From Teredinibacter turnerae T7901 (GTDB taxonomy: Bacteria > Pseudomonadota > Gammaproteobacteria > Pseudomonadales > Cellvibrionaceae): a stretch of 64,000 nt of DNA. Position numbers and translations under genes: made by a program. This document shows positions 17,523 through 27,921 of this stretch, one piece after another (the first letter of the stretch is position 1; each line of letters opens with the position of its first letter). Under the pieces are notes generated by a model, which had not been told where the DNA came from, made no database searches, and worked only from the letters and a program-made list of their open reading frames with translations. The stretch is from assembly GCF_000023025.1 (NCBI RefSeq), contig NC_012997.1:3841125-3905124 (forward strand), read 5' to 3'.

Positions 17523-20500
17523 ATGTTTAACAAAATTCTTATCGCCAACCGCGGCGCAATCAGCACCCGTATCAGTCGTACGTTAAATACCATGGGCGTA
17601 GCCTCGGTTGCGGTTTACAGCGAAGCCGATGCCCACTCGTTGCATGTGACCGCCGCCGACGAAGCTTATTCGCTCGGCGAGGGCGGCGCCGCCGAGACCT
17701 ATCTCAACACCGAAAAACTGTTTGCCATTATGGCGCAGGCGGGCGTTGATGCCGTGCATCCCGGCTACGGCTTTCTCAGTGAAAACGCCGACTTCGTTGC
17801 CGAGTGCGATAAGCGCAACATTGCTTTTATCGGCCCGCGCCCGGAACACATGCAGGCGTTCGGATTAAAACACGAAGCGCGCGCTCTGGCAGTGGCGCAA
17901 CAGGTGCCCCTGTTGCCCGGCAGTGACCTGCTGGATTCGGAAGACGAAGCACTTCTCGCTGCCGCGACAATTGGCTACCCCATTATTTTAAAAAGCACCG
18001 CCGGTGGCGGCGGTATCGGCATGCAGGTGTGCAAAGACGCGGCCGAACTGCAGAAAAATTTTGCGTCGGTAAAACGCCTGGGCGCGAACAACTTTGCCAA
18101 CGACGGCGTGTTTATCGAAAAATACATCGAGTTTGCCCGCCATATTGAAGTGCAGGTTTTCGGTGATGGCGCAGGCAACGCCGTTGCCTTTGGCGAGAGA
18201 GATTGCTCGGCACAACGCCGCCATCAAAAAGTTATCGAAGAAACACCGGCCCCCAACATTCCCGACGACGTACGCAGTCAACTGCATCTCACGGCCACCA
18301 AATTGCTGGCCGCGGTAAATTACCTCAATGCCGGCACGGTAGAATTTATTTACGACCAGAACACCCACCAGTTTTACTTTCTGGAGGTCAATACCCGTTT
18401 GCAGGTTGAGCACGGGGTTACCGAAGAGGTGTTTAAGGTGGATCTGGTCGCCTGGATGGTGCGCCAAGCCGCAGGTGAACTCGGCGATATTACCAAATTG
18501 CGCGCTCAGCTCGCGCCGCAAGGTCACGCGATTCAGGCGCGCGTGTACGCCGAAGACCCTCACAAAAACTTTCAGCCGAGCGCCGGGCTTTTGTCCTGTG
18601 TCGCGCTGCCGGACAATACGTCGCAGCGCCGTATAGATCACTGGATCGAAACCGGCCTGGAAGTATCGGCATTTTTCGACCCGATGCTGGCCAAATTTAT
18701 TTGCCGCGCGGATTCCCGCGAAGCGGCAATCGCCGAACTAAGCGCCGCACTATCCGCCAGCCGCATCCAGGGTATCGAAACCAATATGGCGTACTTGTGC
18801 GATCTGCTGGATGACCCGGTATTGCTGGAGGGCAGGTTGTACACCCGCTACCTCAATAATCGTAGCTTTGTACCGCAAACGATGGATGTACTCAGCGGCG
18901 GCACGCTGACTACGCTGCAGGATTTTCCCGGGCGCACCGGCTACTGGGATGTGGGCGTACCCCCGTCGGGGCCGTTTGATAATCTTGCTTTGCGCCTGGC
19001 CAATGCCGCGCTGGGCAACCCGGCCGATGCCGCCGGTCTGGAGATTACGCTGCAAGGCCCAACGTTGCGCTTTAATTGCGCGACCCAGTTTATTTTGACC
19101 GGCGCAGATTTTTCCGCAGAATTGGATGCAGAACCGCTGCAAAGTTATCGGGTTTACGCAGCCACTGCAGGCCAGGTGCTGCGCATCGGCCAGCCTCTCG
19201 GGGCCGGTGCACGCGCCTACCTCGCGGTCGCTGGCGGGCTCGATGGCAATGTGTATTTGGGTTCGCGTTCCACCTTTACCCTGGGCCAGTTTGGCGGCCA
19301 CAGCGGCCGTGCTCTGCGCACGGGCGACGTGCTGCATTTTGCGCAAGGCGCGAGCGCAATCGCCGCCGACAACATTCAGCACCTGAAGCCGACGGTCAAT
19401 ACTGACTGGAATATCCGGGTGATTTACGGGCCTCACGGTGCGCCGGATTTTTTCACCGAAAAAGATATCGCCACTTTTTTTAACAGTGATTGGAAAATTC
19501 ATTACAACTCCAGTCGCACCGGCATTCGCCTGATTGGCCCCAAACCTGACTGGGCGCGCACCACCGGTGGCGAAGCCGGCATGCACCCGTCAAATATTCA
19601 CGATAACGCCTACGCGGTTGGCACTATTGATTTTACCGGCGATATGCCGGTGATTCTGGGGCCGGATGGGCCCTCCCTCGGTGGGTTTGTATGCCCGGCC
19701 ACCGTGATAAAAGCCGACTTGTGGAAACTCGGCCAATTAAAAGCGGGCGACCGTGTACGATTCACTCCCGTAAATTTAGCGACCGCAGAAAAACTCGAAC
19801 GCCATCAGCTTGCCTGCTGCACCCAGTTAACCGCCAGTGCCGAGCCACTATACAGCAGCGAAGATATTGCCACGGCAAGCCCGGTTTTACATCGCCTTAG
19901 CGAACAGGAAAATGCGGTAGAGGTGTGTTACCGGCTGGCGGGCGATGACTATTTGTTGGTGGAATACGGCCCCCAGCAATTGGATATTGCACTGCGTTTT
20001 CGCGCGCACGCACTTATGCTGAAATTGCAGGAATTAAACCACCCGGCAATTATGGAGCTCACCCCCGGGATTCGCTCGCTGCAAATTCACTACGATAATC
20101 TCGCCCTGCCTGCGCAGGCGCTGCTGCAATTATTGTTGAGTGCCGAACGCGCGTTAAAAGATGTCGAGCAACAGCGAATTGCCGCGCGCGTGGTCCACCT
20201 GCCACTGAGCTGGAACGACCAGGCCTGCCAGTTGGCAGTGCAAAAATATACCCAATCGGTGCGCAAAGATGCGCCCTGGTGCCCGGACAATATCGAATTT
20301 ATTCGCCGCATTAACGGCCTCGACTCGGTCGATGATGTAAAACGCATTGTGTTCGATGCCTCTTACGTTGTCATGGGATTGGGCGATGTGTACCTGGGGG
20401 CGCCAGTGGCGACGCCGCTGGACCCGCGCCACCGCCTGGTAACAACCAAATACAACCCGGCGCGCACCTGGACCGCAGAAAACTCGGTGGGTATCGGCGG

Positions 20501-21128
20501 CGCCTATTTGTGCGTATACGGTATGGAAGGGCCTGGCGGTTACCAGTTTATTGGTCGCACCCTGCAAATGTGGAATAAAAACAAAACCACCCGGGAATTC
20601 AGTCGCCCATGGCTGCTGCGCTTTTTCGATCAAATTCGTTTTTACGAAGTGAGTGAAGAGGAATTAATCGATATTCGCCGCCGCTTCCCCCACGGTGATT
20701 ATCCGCTAAAAATTGAGGACACCGAGTTCAGCCTTGCTGACTACCAGGCGTTTTTAACGCAGCATCAAACCAGTATCGACAATTTTGTTGAACAGCGACA
20801 AACCGCGTTCGACGAGGAATTAGCGCGCTGGATCAGCTCTGGCCAGATGAACTTTGATGCAACCACGACGAGCGCACCGGCGGAAGACGAGGCACCCCTC
20901 GCCGCAAACTGCACCGCGCTGGAAAGCCCGGCCGCAGGCAGCCTTTGGCAATGGTGTGTGGCCGAAGGGGAAACCGTTAACGAAGGCGATGTGGTATGTA
21001 TTCTGGAATCCATGAAAATGGAAATTGAAATCTACGCCCCCGCCGCCGGTACCCTGCTAAAACAACAACGTCACCAGGGCGATGTCATTGCCGCTGGCCA
21101 AACGCTAGGAGTCATAAGCCATGCTTAA
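17523..21128 (+). CDS. Biotin-dependent guanidine (urea) carboxylase
   Basis: A 1201-residue ATP- and biotin-dependent carboxylase with the full urea-carboxylase layout. A biotin carboxylase with ATP-grasp spans about 1-450 (KILIANRGAIS; HPGYGFLSENADF; glycine-rich STAGGGGIGMQ). The carboxyltransferase half is built of KipA-like (from about 459) and KipI-like (from about 798) domains. A biotin carboxyl carrier domain has its biotinyl lysine in ESMKMEIE near residue 1163. Riboswitch control and the adjacent carboxyguanidine deiminase genes argue that guanidine is the physiological substrate, as shown for similar operons. Most databases would call it urea carboxylase. A published Asn/Asp difference in the carboxyltransferase pocket that separates the two substrates was not checked here. 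It overlaps the hydrolase gene by 8 nt. Confidence 0.9.
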   Translation: MFNKILIANRGAISTRISRTLNTMGVASVAVYSEADAHSLHVTAADEAYSLGEGGAAETYLNTEKLFAIMAQAGVDAVHPGYGFLSENADFVAECDKRNIAFIGPRPEHMQAFGLKHEARALAVAQQVPLLPGSDLLDSEDEALLAAATIGYPIILKSTAGGGGIGMQVCKDAAELQKNFASVKRLGANNFANDGVFIEKYIEFARHIEVQVFGDGAGNAVAFGERDCSAQRRHQKVIEETPAPNIPDDVRSQLHLTATKLLAAVNYLNAGTVEFIYDQNTHQFYFLEVNTRLQVEHGVTEEVFKVDLVAWMVRQAAGELGDITKLRAQLAPQGHAIQARVYAEDPHKNFQPSAGLLSCVALPDNTSQRRIDHWIETGLEVSAFFDPMLAKFICRADSREAAIAELSAALSASRIQGIETNMAYLCDLLDDPVLLEGRLYTRYLNNRSFVPQTMDVLSGGTLTTLQDFPGRTGYWDVGVPPSGPFDNLALRLANAALGNPADAAGLEITLQGPTLRFNCATQFILTGADFSAELDAEPLQSYRVYAATAGQVLRIGQPLGAGARAYLAVAGGLDGNVYLGSRSTFTLGQFGGHSGRALRTGDVLHFAQGASAIAADNIQHLKPTVNTDWNIRVIYGPHGAPDFFTEKDIATFFNSDWKIHYNSSRTGIRLIGPKPDWARTTGGEAGMHPSNIHDNAYAVGTIDFTGDMPVILGPDGPSLGGFVCPATVIKADLWKLGQLKAGDRVRFTPVNLATAEKLERHQLACCTQLTASAEPLYSSEDIATASPVLHRLSEQENAVEVCYRLAGDDYLLVEYGPQQLDIALRFRAHALMLKLQELNHPAIMELTPGIRSLQIHYDNLALPAQALLQLLLSAERALKDVEQQRIAARVVHLPLSWNDQACQLAVQKYTQSVRKDAPWCPDNIEFIRRINGLDSVDDVKRIVFDASYVVMGLGDVYLGAPVATPLDPRHRLVTTKYNPARTWTAENSVGIGGAYLCVYGMEGPGGYQFIGRTLQMWNKNKTTREFSRPWLLRFFDQIRFYEVSEEELIDIRRRFPHGDYPLKIEDTEFSLADYQAFLTQHQTSIDNFVEQRQTAFDEELARWISSGQMNFDATTTSAPAEDEAPLAANCTALESPAAGSLWQWCVAEGETVNEGDVVCILESMKMEIEIYAPAAGTLLKQQRHQGDVIAAGQTLGVISHA

Positions 21129-22941
21129 CCTCGACCATATCGATTTAACCATTAGCGGGCTGCAGGCACACTACCGCAACGGCGATTTTACCCCGGCACA
21201 ATTGGTTGCCGCACTCAACGCAAAAGCCGACAGCCTGGGCGATAACCCGATCTGGATTACGCGCGTAAGCGAAGCCGAGATCGCGCAATACCTCGCTTAT
21301 ATTGACAGCCAAGGGCAAGCTGACTTACCGCTGTACGGCGTACCTTTCGCCATTAAAGACAATATCGACCTCGCGGCAATACCCACCACGGCCGCCTGTA
21401 AAGCCTTCGAATTTACCCCCGACGACAGCGCCACAGTGGTCGCGCACTTGATTGCGGCGGGGGCAATTCCGATGGGCAAAACCAATATGGACCAGTTCGC
21501 CACCGGTCTGGTGGGCGTGCGTTCACCCTGGGGCGCGTGCCGCAATGCACTCAATAGCGACATAATTTCCGGCGGCTCAAGCTCCGGCTCGGCCGTAGCC
21601 GTGGCACTGGGTCTCGCCAGCTTCTCACTGGGCACCGATACCGCAGGCTCGGGCCGGGTGCCCGCGTCACTCAATAATCTGGTGGGGCTCAAGCCCAGCC
21701 GCGGACTGCTCAGCTGTCACGGTGTGGTGCCTGCGTGTAAAAGTCTGGATTGCGTCAGCATATTCGCGCTCAATGTCGATGATGCCAATCAGGTGTTGGA
21801 TGTGGCAACGGCGCACGACCGCAACGACCCCTTCAGCCGCAAAGCACACTTTGCGAATGGCCCGCGCTACTACCGCGCAGAAAGCCAGCGTCGCAAAATC
21901 GGGGTACCGGACAAAGCCAGCCTCGAATTTTTTGGTAGCAGTGAAGCGGAGTCCCTGTTCAACCACTTTGTCGCCAATACCCTGTCGATAGACCACGATG
22001 TTGTGGGGGTGGACTTCACCCCGTTTTTGCAAGCCGCCAAACTGCTCTACGAAGGGCCGTGGGTCGCAGAGCGCTACCTGGCAACACTACCGCTGATCGA
22101 CGCCAACCCTGAGGCGCTGCTACCGGTAATTAACACCATTATCGGCGGCGGCAAACACCCCCGCGCGGCCGATGCATTTGCCGCACAATACAGGTTGCAG
22201 GCGCTGAAGGCGGCCGCCGATGCGGTGCTGGCCGACGTTGATGCGGTGATTACGCCCACCAATCCGCGCGCCTATACCATCGCCGAGGTGGAAGCCGACC
22301 CTATCGCACTCAACTCGCAAATGGGTTACTACACCAATTTTATGAACCTGCTGGACTACGCCGCGCTGGCGATACCGGTGGATTTTTTCGCCAACGGTGT
22401 CGGCTTCGGTGTCACGCTGTTCCATCACGCCCAGCGCGACAAAGACCTGCTCAGCATTGCCGCCCAACTGCAAAATAGGTTGGCGATCCCCCCCGGGAGT
22501 GGCCACAGCCCGTTTAAGGTGCAGGGGCAAACCACATCTCTACCGCCTTCAACTTGGGTGGATATCGTAGTCTGCGGTGCTCACCTCGAGGGTCTGCCGC
22601 TGAACTGGCAGCTGCGCGAGCGCGGCGCCGAGTTTGTTGCACGCACCACCACCAGCGACAACTATCGGTTGTTTGCACTCCCTGGTGGCCCCCCGGCGCG
22701 GCCCGCGCTATTGCGCGATGCGGATGCAAGCACAGCTATTGAAGTGGAAGTGTGGCGCTTACCGGCCGATGCCGTGGGCACATTTATCGCCGAAATTCCG
22801 GCACCTTTGGGCATTGGCAAAGTCGAACTGGCAGACGGCCGTTGGCTGAGTGGTTTTATCTGCGACAACTGGGGGTTGGACGGCGCGAAGGAGATCTCAT
22901 CGTTGGGCGGTTGGCGAGCTTATATCGCAAACGCGGGCTAG
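21121..22941 (+). CDS. atzF: Allophanate hydrolase
   Basis: A 606-residue amidase-signature enzyme that splits allophanate to two ammonia and two carbon dioxide, the last step of the pathway. The Ser-cisSer-Lys triad is present: the lysine in FAIKDNID (about 79), the cis-serine in GGSSSGSAVA (about 151), and the nucleophile serine in GTDTAGSGRVPA (about 175). The C-terminal domain (about 470-606) is the family's extra domain. The length is standard for stand-alone AtzF/DUR1,2-type hydrolases. An AGGAG lies 9 nt before the ATG, and the start overlaps the carboxylase stop. No gene follows in the operon. Confidence 0.93.
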   Translation: MLNLDHIDLTISGLQAHYRNGDFTPAQLVAALNAKADSLGDNPIWITRVSEAEIAQYLAYIDSQGQADLPLYGVPFAIKDNIDLAAIPTTAACKAFEFTPDDSATVVAHLIAAGAIPMGKTNMDQFATGLVGVRSPWGACRNALNSDIISGGSSSGSAVAVALGLASFSLGTDTAGSGRVPASLNNLVGLKPSRGLLSCHGVVPACKSLDCVSIFALNVDDANQVLDVATAHDRNDPFSRKAHFANGPRYYRAESQRRKIGVPDKASLEFFGSSEAESLFNHFVANTLSIDHDVVGVDFTPFLQAAKLLYEGPWVAERYLATLPLIDANPEALLPVINTIIGGGKHPRAADAFAAQYRLQALKAAADAVLADVDAVITPTNPRAYTIAEVEADPIALNSQMGYYTNFMNLLDYAALAIPVDFFANGVGFGVTLFHHAQRDKDLLSIAAQLQNRLAIPPGSGHSPFKVQGQTTSLPPSTWVDIVVCGAHLEGLPLNWQLRERGAEFVARTTTSDNYRLFALPGGPPARPALLRDADASTAIEVEVWRLPADAVGTFIAEIPAPLGIGKVELADGRWLSGFICDNWGLDGAKEISSLGGWRAYIANAG

Positions 22942-23259
22942 TGACAGCAATCCAAGCATGAAATTATAAGCGACATTTTCGTCATACCATTTCCACCTGA
23001 CCTACACTCTAAAGACCCAGTCAGAGGTACTTTTCGTCGGGCAGGTGGAACAGCCACGCGTAACACATTTCCTTAATCTAGCCGTCATAAGAATGTCATA
23101 CCATGCGCGAGCCGCGATTAATGGAAGCCATTAGAAGATCGCTAAAACGCCGTTATCTGCGTATATGTTTGACAGCGTGTAACCACACTTGCGAATAAGA
23201 TGACACAGACCTTCGACACAGACCTCGACCCTACCAGCAGGTGTTAACACCGGTTTTCT
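22942..23259. other. Intergenic region with inverted and direct repeats
   Basis: No gene was seen here. A 9-bp perfect inverted repeat, TTCCACCTG at 22991-22999 and CAGGTGGAA at 23042-23050, encloses 42 nt. A 10-bp direct repeat GTCATACCAT occurs at 22981-22990 and 23095-23104. A TTGACA at about 23166 could be a -35 box for the next gene, but its -10 partner is poor. Confidence 0.5.
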
Positions 23260-24765
23260 ATGCGACTGACTCACCTACAACGTTTGCTCCGCTTCGGCCG
23301 ACGCAAACACCTTACCCACCCCTATCACCATATTGGCCAGCAGCGGGCACAGGTCGAGTTACTCAATCGCGTGCCGGTGGAAAAAATAGACCCAGCCTAC
23401 CTCTCATTTTCTATCGACATTTCAGTCCTGGCAGGGGGATATTGGTGGGAAGGCAGCAACGGGGTGCGCAAAGGTCTCGGCACCTTGCGGGTTCCACCAC
23501 TGGACTTAAATACGAAGAAACTGGACCGTCTGGTCCAGGCGCTTGGCCCAGCCTATTTGCGCGTAGGTGGCTCCGAAGCCGACAAAATTCACTATTTTGA
23601 ATGCGACGAAAGCAACCCTTCCGATTTTATTCTCACCAAAGCGATGTGGGATAACCTGCACGCCTTTATTCAACGCAATAACCTGAAATTTTCTTTCACT
23701 TTTAAATACGGTTTATTCAAACGCAAATACCACGGTGAATGGCAGGGCACAGAAATTCAAAAACTGCTGCAGTATTCCAAGGAGCAGGGATACCACATCG
23801 ACGTTTGCGAACTGGGCAATGAACTCAATGCCTATTGGGCATTTCACGGTTTGCGCGCCCAGCCGGGGCCAAAAAACCTCGCTCAGGACTACGCCACCTT
23901 TGCGCAACTGGTGCGCCGCTACTATCCAGACATTAAAATTTGTGGCCCCGGGAGTGCGTTCTGGCCGAAGCTGGGCGAAACCATTAAACCGTTTTCCAAT
24001 TTAACCAAACGGTTTCTAGAGAGCCTGCCCACCGAACTGGATATTGTTGACTGGCACTATTACCCATTCCAAAGTGATCGCTCCCCCATTCGCACCCGCG
24101 CCGCCAATGTTAAAAATGTGCTGCACGCGCGATCATTTGAATATTTCACCGACTACAGCAAACGCCTGCGCGCCTGGCGCGACCTCTACCAGCCGAACGC
24201 ACAACTGTGGACCGGCGAAACCGGCTCGGCTCAGTGCGGAGGCCAACCGAAAATTTCTGACCGCTTCGCATCCTGCTTCTGGTGGGCGGATCAACTCGGC
24301 CAGGGTGCCGCGCAAGGCCAGAAAGTGATGATTCGCCAGAGCCTGATCGGCGGCGACTACGGCATGATCGATCGCATTACGCTGAAACCCCGTCCCGATT
24401 ACTGGGTAAGCTGGCTCTGGGCGCAACTTATGGGCGACGATGTGTATCGGGTGCAGAGCAACAACCCGGATGTACGCGTCTACGCGCACCAAAGCCAGGA
24501 CGCAGAAGACATTTGGCTGTTATTGATTAACATCGCAAATGATCACCTCGAAATCAGTACCCCCCACTTCGGCGAACCAACGGAAATATATCAACTTACC
24601 GCCACAAAACTGACCGCAAAAAAACTGCGCATCAACGGGCACAAGCCGTCTTTCGATAAAGGCCGGGTAAGCCTGCAGGATTTTCCGCAACCGCAAGTCA
24701 CCAACCAACTGCCACCAAATTCGATAAATTTTTGGCGAGTGCGTATCAACAATCATTTGCAATAG
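23260..24765 (+). CDS. GH79-like glycoside hydrolase (heparanase/glucuronidase family)
   Basis: A 501-residue clan-A hydrolase with the heparanase-like layout. A short N-terminal strand (LSFSIDISVLAGGYWW) and YLRVGGSEADK are followed by the acid/base glutamate in CELGNELN (about 187) and the nucleophile glutamate in WTGETGSAQ (about 319). A C-terminal beta domain (about 410-500) ends the protein. Family members remove glucuronic acid or cut uronate-containing chains. The exact substrate is unknown. No convincing signal peptide is visible: the first 30 residues are basic and His-rich, so it may act in the cytoplasm or be exported another way. The ribosome-binding site is weak. It is a single gene. 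Confidence 0.78.
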   Translation: MRLTHLQRLLRFGRRKHLTHPYHHIGQQRAQVELLNRVPVEKIDPAYLSFSIDISVLAGGYWWEGSNGVRKGLGTLRVPPLDLNTKKLDRLVQALGPAYLRVGGSEADKIHYFECDESNPSDFILTKAMWDNLHAFIQRNNLKFSFTFKYGLFKRKYHGEWQGTEIQKLLQYSKEQGYHIDVCELGNELNAYWAFHGLRAQPGPKNLAQDYATFAQLVRRYYPDIKICGPGSAFWPKLGETIKPFSNLTKRFLESLPTELDIVDWHYYPFQSDRSPIRTRAANVKNVLHARSFEYFTDYSKRLRAWRDLYQPNAQLWTGETGSAQCGGQPKISDRFASCFWWADQLGQGAAQGQKVMIRQSLIGGDYGMIDRITLKPRPDYWVSWLWAQLMGDDVYRVQSNNPDVRVYAHQSQDAEDIWLLLINIANDHLEISTPHFGEPTEIYQLTATKLTAKKLRINGHKPSFDKGRVSLQDFPQPQVTNQLPPNSINFWRVRINNHLQ

Positions 24766-25113
24766 GCCCGTCGCTCGTCATAAAGTTGACGCGCAAGTTA
24801 CAAAAAAGCGTTATACGAATGTCACTGAAGGCTGTGAAGCTCTGTTGCATTCGCAATTGTTGTTACGCAGTCCGACGAGACACGACATTCAAGCCTTGGT
24901 ATGCCCATTCTGGCGCTTCGTAAAGAGTCGGCAAGTCACTTGCCGCCTGCCATGCAGCCCGCCGTAATGTTTCCGCCACTTAGGTGCGTCTTCAATCTCG
25001 CAAAGACAAAACAATAACGATAACCAACCAGACAGTTGCGAAGCCGGCAGAGATTACCCAGCGTTCACTGAGGTAAACACTCTCTTCGTCATCATTAACA
25101 TGGAAAGAAAATT
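24766..25113. other. Intergenic region with a short palindrome
   Basis: No gene is supported. The only structure I see is the palindrome GGCAAGT-C-ACTTGCC at 24930-24944, which might be an operator for the downstream nuclease gene. A GGAAAG ribosome-binding site precedes 25114. Confidence 0.4.
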
Positions 25114-27921
25114 ATGAAACGACTCGGTTTGGCTATCGCGCTCGCTGGCGGTTGTGCCAGTGCGCATGCAAATCTTTTATTAACGGCAGTGTTCGACGGC
25201 CCGCTCAGCGGCGGTGTACCCAAGGGCGTGGAGCTCTACGTACTCGACGATATCGCAGATCTAAGCAGCTACGGCCTGGGCAGTGCCAACAACGGCGGCG
25301 GCAGCGATGGCGAAGAATTTAGTTTTCCGCCAATCAGCGTAAGTGCAGGCACTTACCTCTATGTGGCTTCGGAAAACGACGGCTTTACAGCGTTCTTCGG
25401 CTTCGCGCCTGACTTTACCTCATCCGCCATGAGCATCAACGGCGACGATGCCATTGAACTGTTCCACAACGGTACTCTGTTTGATCTGTTTGGCGACCCA
25501 AACGCAGACGGCACCGGCACTGCTTGGGATTACATGGACGGTTGGGCCTACCGCGCGACCGGCAGCGCACCTTCCGCGATTTTCACAACCGCCCAATGGT
25601 CTTTCTCCCAGCCAAATGCGCTGGATGGGGAAACCGTAAATAACGCCGAAACCCTGATTCCCATTGGCAGTTTCGCCGACGGTGGCACCGGCTGCGGCGA
25701 CTGTAGCAACGAGCCGGTTGCCGCGTTTATTTCCGCAATTCAGGGCACACCGGATACCCAGACCAGCAACAGTTTCGGCGAAACCGATGTAAGCCCGATG
25801 CTGGATACCCGCGTGGTGGTCGAGGCTGTCGTGGTCGGCGATTTTCAGGATAACGACAGCGATCCCAAGCGCAACTTGAGCGGCTTTTACATTCAGGAAG
25901 AAACCGCTGACGAAGACGGCGACCCGGCGTCGTCCGAGGGTGTTTTTGTATTTGACCCGGACACCACCGCAGACGTGAATGTTGGCGACCGCGTAAAAGT
26001 TGTGGCCACCGTAGATCAATACTTTGGCGAAACCCAGTTGAGCAGTGTTGAAAGCATTGAGGTCGTTGCGCAAAATCAGCTCGGCAGCATCACCGCGGCA
26101 AGTGTTTCATTGCTGAGCAGCGATGCGGTAACCCTGAGTGGAGCTGACCGTTATCAGGCCGACCTGGAAGCCTACGAAGGCATGCTGGTAACCCTGGCGG
26201 AGCCGGTGCAAATTATCGAGCAGTTTCAGTTGGATCGGTTCAACGAAATTCGCGTAACCGCTGGCGACCGCCCGGCTCAATTCAGTCAGTTACATACACC
26301 GGATCCTGCCGCCTACGATGCCTGGTTGCAACGAACGGCCGCACGGGGAATTGTGTACGACGACGGCCTCAACGAACAAAATGCCGCGATCGACATGCTC
26401 GCAGGCTTCAGCCCCTATGCTGAAGCAACCGCACCGCGCATGGGCGATACCGCCTATGGGTTAACAGGTGTGATGGACTACAAATGGGCTGGAAACGGCA
26501 GTTCACAATCCACTTGGCGCGTGCGTGCGCACACCGATGACGCCAACACATTCGTTGCCACCAACCCTAGACCGGCCGCAGCGCCACAAGTGGATGGCGA
26601 CCTGCGGGTAACCTCGTTCAACGTACTCAACCTGTTCAAAACACTCGACAACGGTGCTAGCACAGCACTCGGCCACGACCCGCGCGGCGCCAATAACGCC
26701 GAAGAGCTGACCCGACAGTTGCAGAAAACCGTTAACGCGATTGTATCTTTAGATGCGGACGTGTTGGGGCTGGTAGAACTGGAGAACGAATTTGACCCGG
26801 TAAACGATGGCTCAACCGCGATTGAAATGCTGGTAAACGCACTCAACAGCCGCCTGGGCAGCAACACCTTCGCTTACGTGTACCCCGGCAGTCGATTCGT
26901 GGGCAGCGATGCGATTGCTGTAGGTGTGATCTACAAACCGGCAGTTGTCGCTATCGCCGACGGCAGTGCACCCGCGATACTCGACGATACAGTCGCGGCC
27001 ACTCTGCCGATCTTCGCGGACCATGATTTTGTAAACGAGCCGCTGTTTGACGGCCCGTCCACTAACCGCGCCTCTCTGGCGGTAACCTTTACACATATCA
27101 GCGGCGGCGACAATTTTACCGTGGTGGTTAACCACTTGAAGTCCAAGGGCAGTGGCGACGGCCTGGCTTCCGACGACCCCAACGCCGATCACACTGATGG
27201 TGCCGGTGCCTGGAACCAGCGGCGTCTGGACGGCGCGCGCGCAGTGGACGCCTGGTTGCAAACTGCACCCACCGGTATTGCTGATAACGATGCAATTATT
27301 ATGGGCGACCTGAACGCTTACGCCGCTGAAGCGCCGCTCACATTTTTGCTCAGCAACGGCTACAGCAATGTCGAGTCTGCCGAGAGCTACTCCTACGTAT
27401 TCGATGGCCAGGTGGGCACACTGGATTATGTGCTGCTCAGCGACAGCCTATACAGTAAATTCGAGCAGGCGGAGATTTGGCATGTTAATTCCGACGAAGC
27501 CGATGCACTGGACTACAACACCGATTACGGACGCAGCCTCACCTATTACGACGGCAGCACCGCAACCCGCAATTCCGACCATGATCCTGTGCTGGTAGGG
27601 TTACGCATGGACTCCGCACCAGTGGCAGACCCGGAATCACTCAAGCTCGCCTTCGATGCCTGGATCGCTGATGGTACGCTGTCCGGTGCCGGTGAAAACC
27701 CACTGGCGGAAATTGATCGAGTCGGGTATTTCAGCCGATTACTCGCACATATTGTCGATCTCAACAGCGAAGGGCGCCTTAACCAGGCGTGTAACAAGCT
27801 TGCCGAAGCCGACAATCGCACCGACGGAATGGACACTCCACGCGACACTCTCGAAGGCGTAAACGTAGCCGCGCTTAACACGATGATCAATGAAGTGATC
27901 ACTGGATTGAGCTGCAACTAG
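25114..27921 (+). CDS. ExeM/NucH-type extracellular endonuclease
   Basis: A 935-residue secreted nuclease. A signal peptide (MKRLGLAIALAGGCASAHA) is followed by a lamin-tail-like beta-sandwich (about 20-180), then an OB-fold-rich region (about 195-470). An exonuclease-endonuclease-phosphatase domain begins at LRVTSFNVLNLF near residue 496 and ends at SDHDPVLVGLRMD near residue 825. Catalytic features of this domain are visible: the ELENEFD metal site, the NHLKSKG, the GDLNAY and the final SDHDP. The last 100 residues are helical and of unknown role. Such enzymes degrade extracellular DNA in biofilms or for phosphate and nitrogen. No rhombosortase-type tail is present. Confidence 0.88.
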   Translation: MKRLGLAIALAGGCASAHANLLLTAVFDGPLSGGVPKGVELYVLDDIADLSSYGLGSANNGGGSDGEEFSFPPISVSAGTYLYVASENDGFTAFFGFAPDFTSSAMSINGDDAIELFHNGTLFDLFGDPNADGTGTAWDYMDGWAYRATGSAPSAIFTTAQWSFSQPNALDGETVNNAETLIPIGSFADGGTGCGDCSNEPVAAFISAIQGTPDTQTSNSFGETDVSPMLDTRVVVEAVVVGDFQDNDSDPKRNLSGFYIQEETADEDGDPASSEGVFVFDPDTTADVNVGDRVKVVATVDQYFGETQLSSVESIEVVAQNQLGSITAASVSLLSSDAVTLSGADRYQADLEAYEGMLVTLAEPVQIIEQFQLDRFNEIRVTAGDRPAQFSQLHTPDPAAYDAWLQRTAARGIVYDDGLNEQNAAIDMLAGFSPYAEATAPRMGDTAYGLTGVMDYKWAGNGSSQSTWRVRAHTDDANTFVATNPRPAAAPQVDGDLRVTSFNVLNLFKTLDNGASTALGHDPRGANNAEELTRQLQKTVNAIVSLDADVLGLVELENEFDPVNDGSTAIEMLVNALNSRLGSNTFAYVYPGSRFVGSDAIAVGVIYKPAVVAIADGSAPAILDDTVAATLPIFADHDFVNEPLFDGPSTNRASLAVTFTHISGGDNFTVVVNHLKSKGSGDGLASDDPNADHTDGAGAWNQRRLDGARAVDAWLQTAPTGIADNDAIIMGDLNAYAAEAPLTFLLSNGYSNVESAESYSYVFDGQVGTLDYVLLSDSLYSKFEQAEIWHVNSDEADALDYNTDYGRSLTYYDGSTATRNSDHDPVLVGLRMDSAPVADPESLKLAFDAWIADGTLSGAGENPLAEIDRVGYFSRLLAHIVDLNSEGRLNQACNKLAEADNRTDGMDTPRDTLEGVNVAALNTMINEVITGLSCN

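Noticed and set aside
22981-23104. A 114-bp segment between GTCATACCAT direct repeats as an insertion footprint
   Set aside because: The inverted repeat inside abuts only the left direct repeat. The right one is 45 nt away, so it does not fit a target-site duplication.
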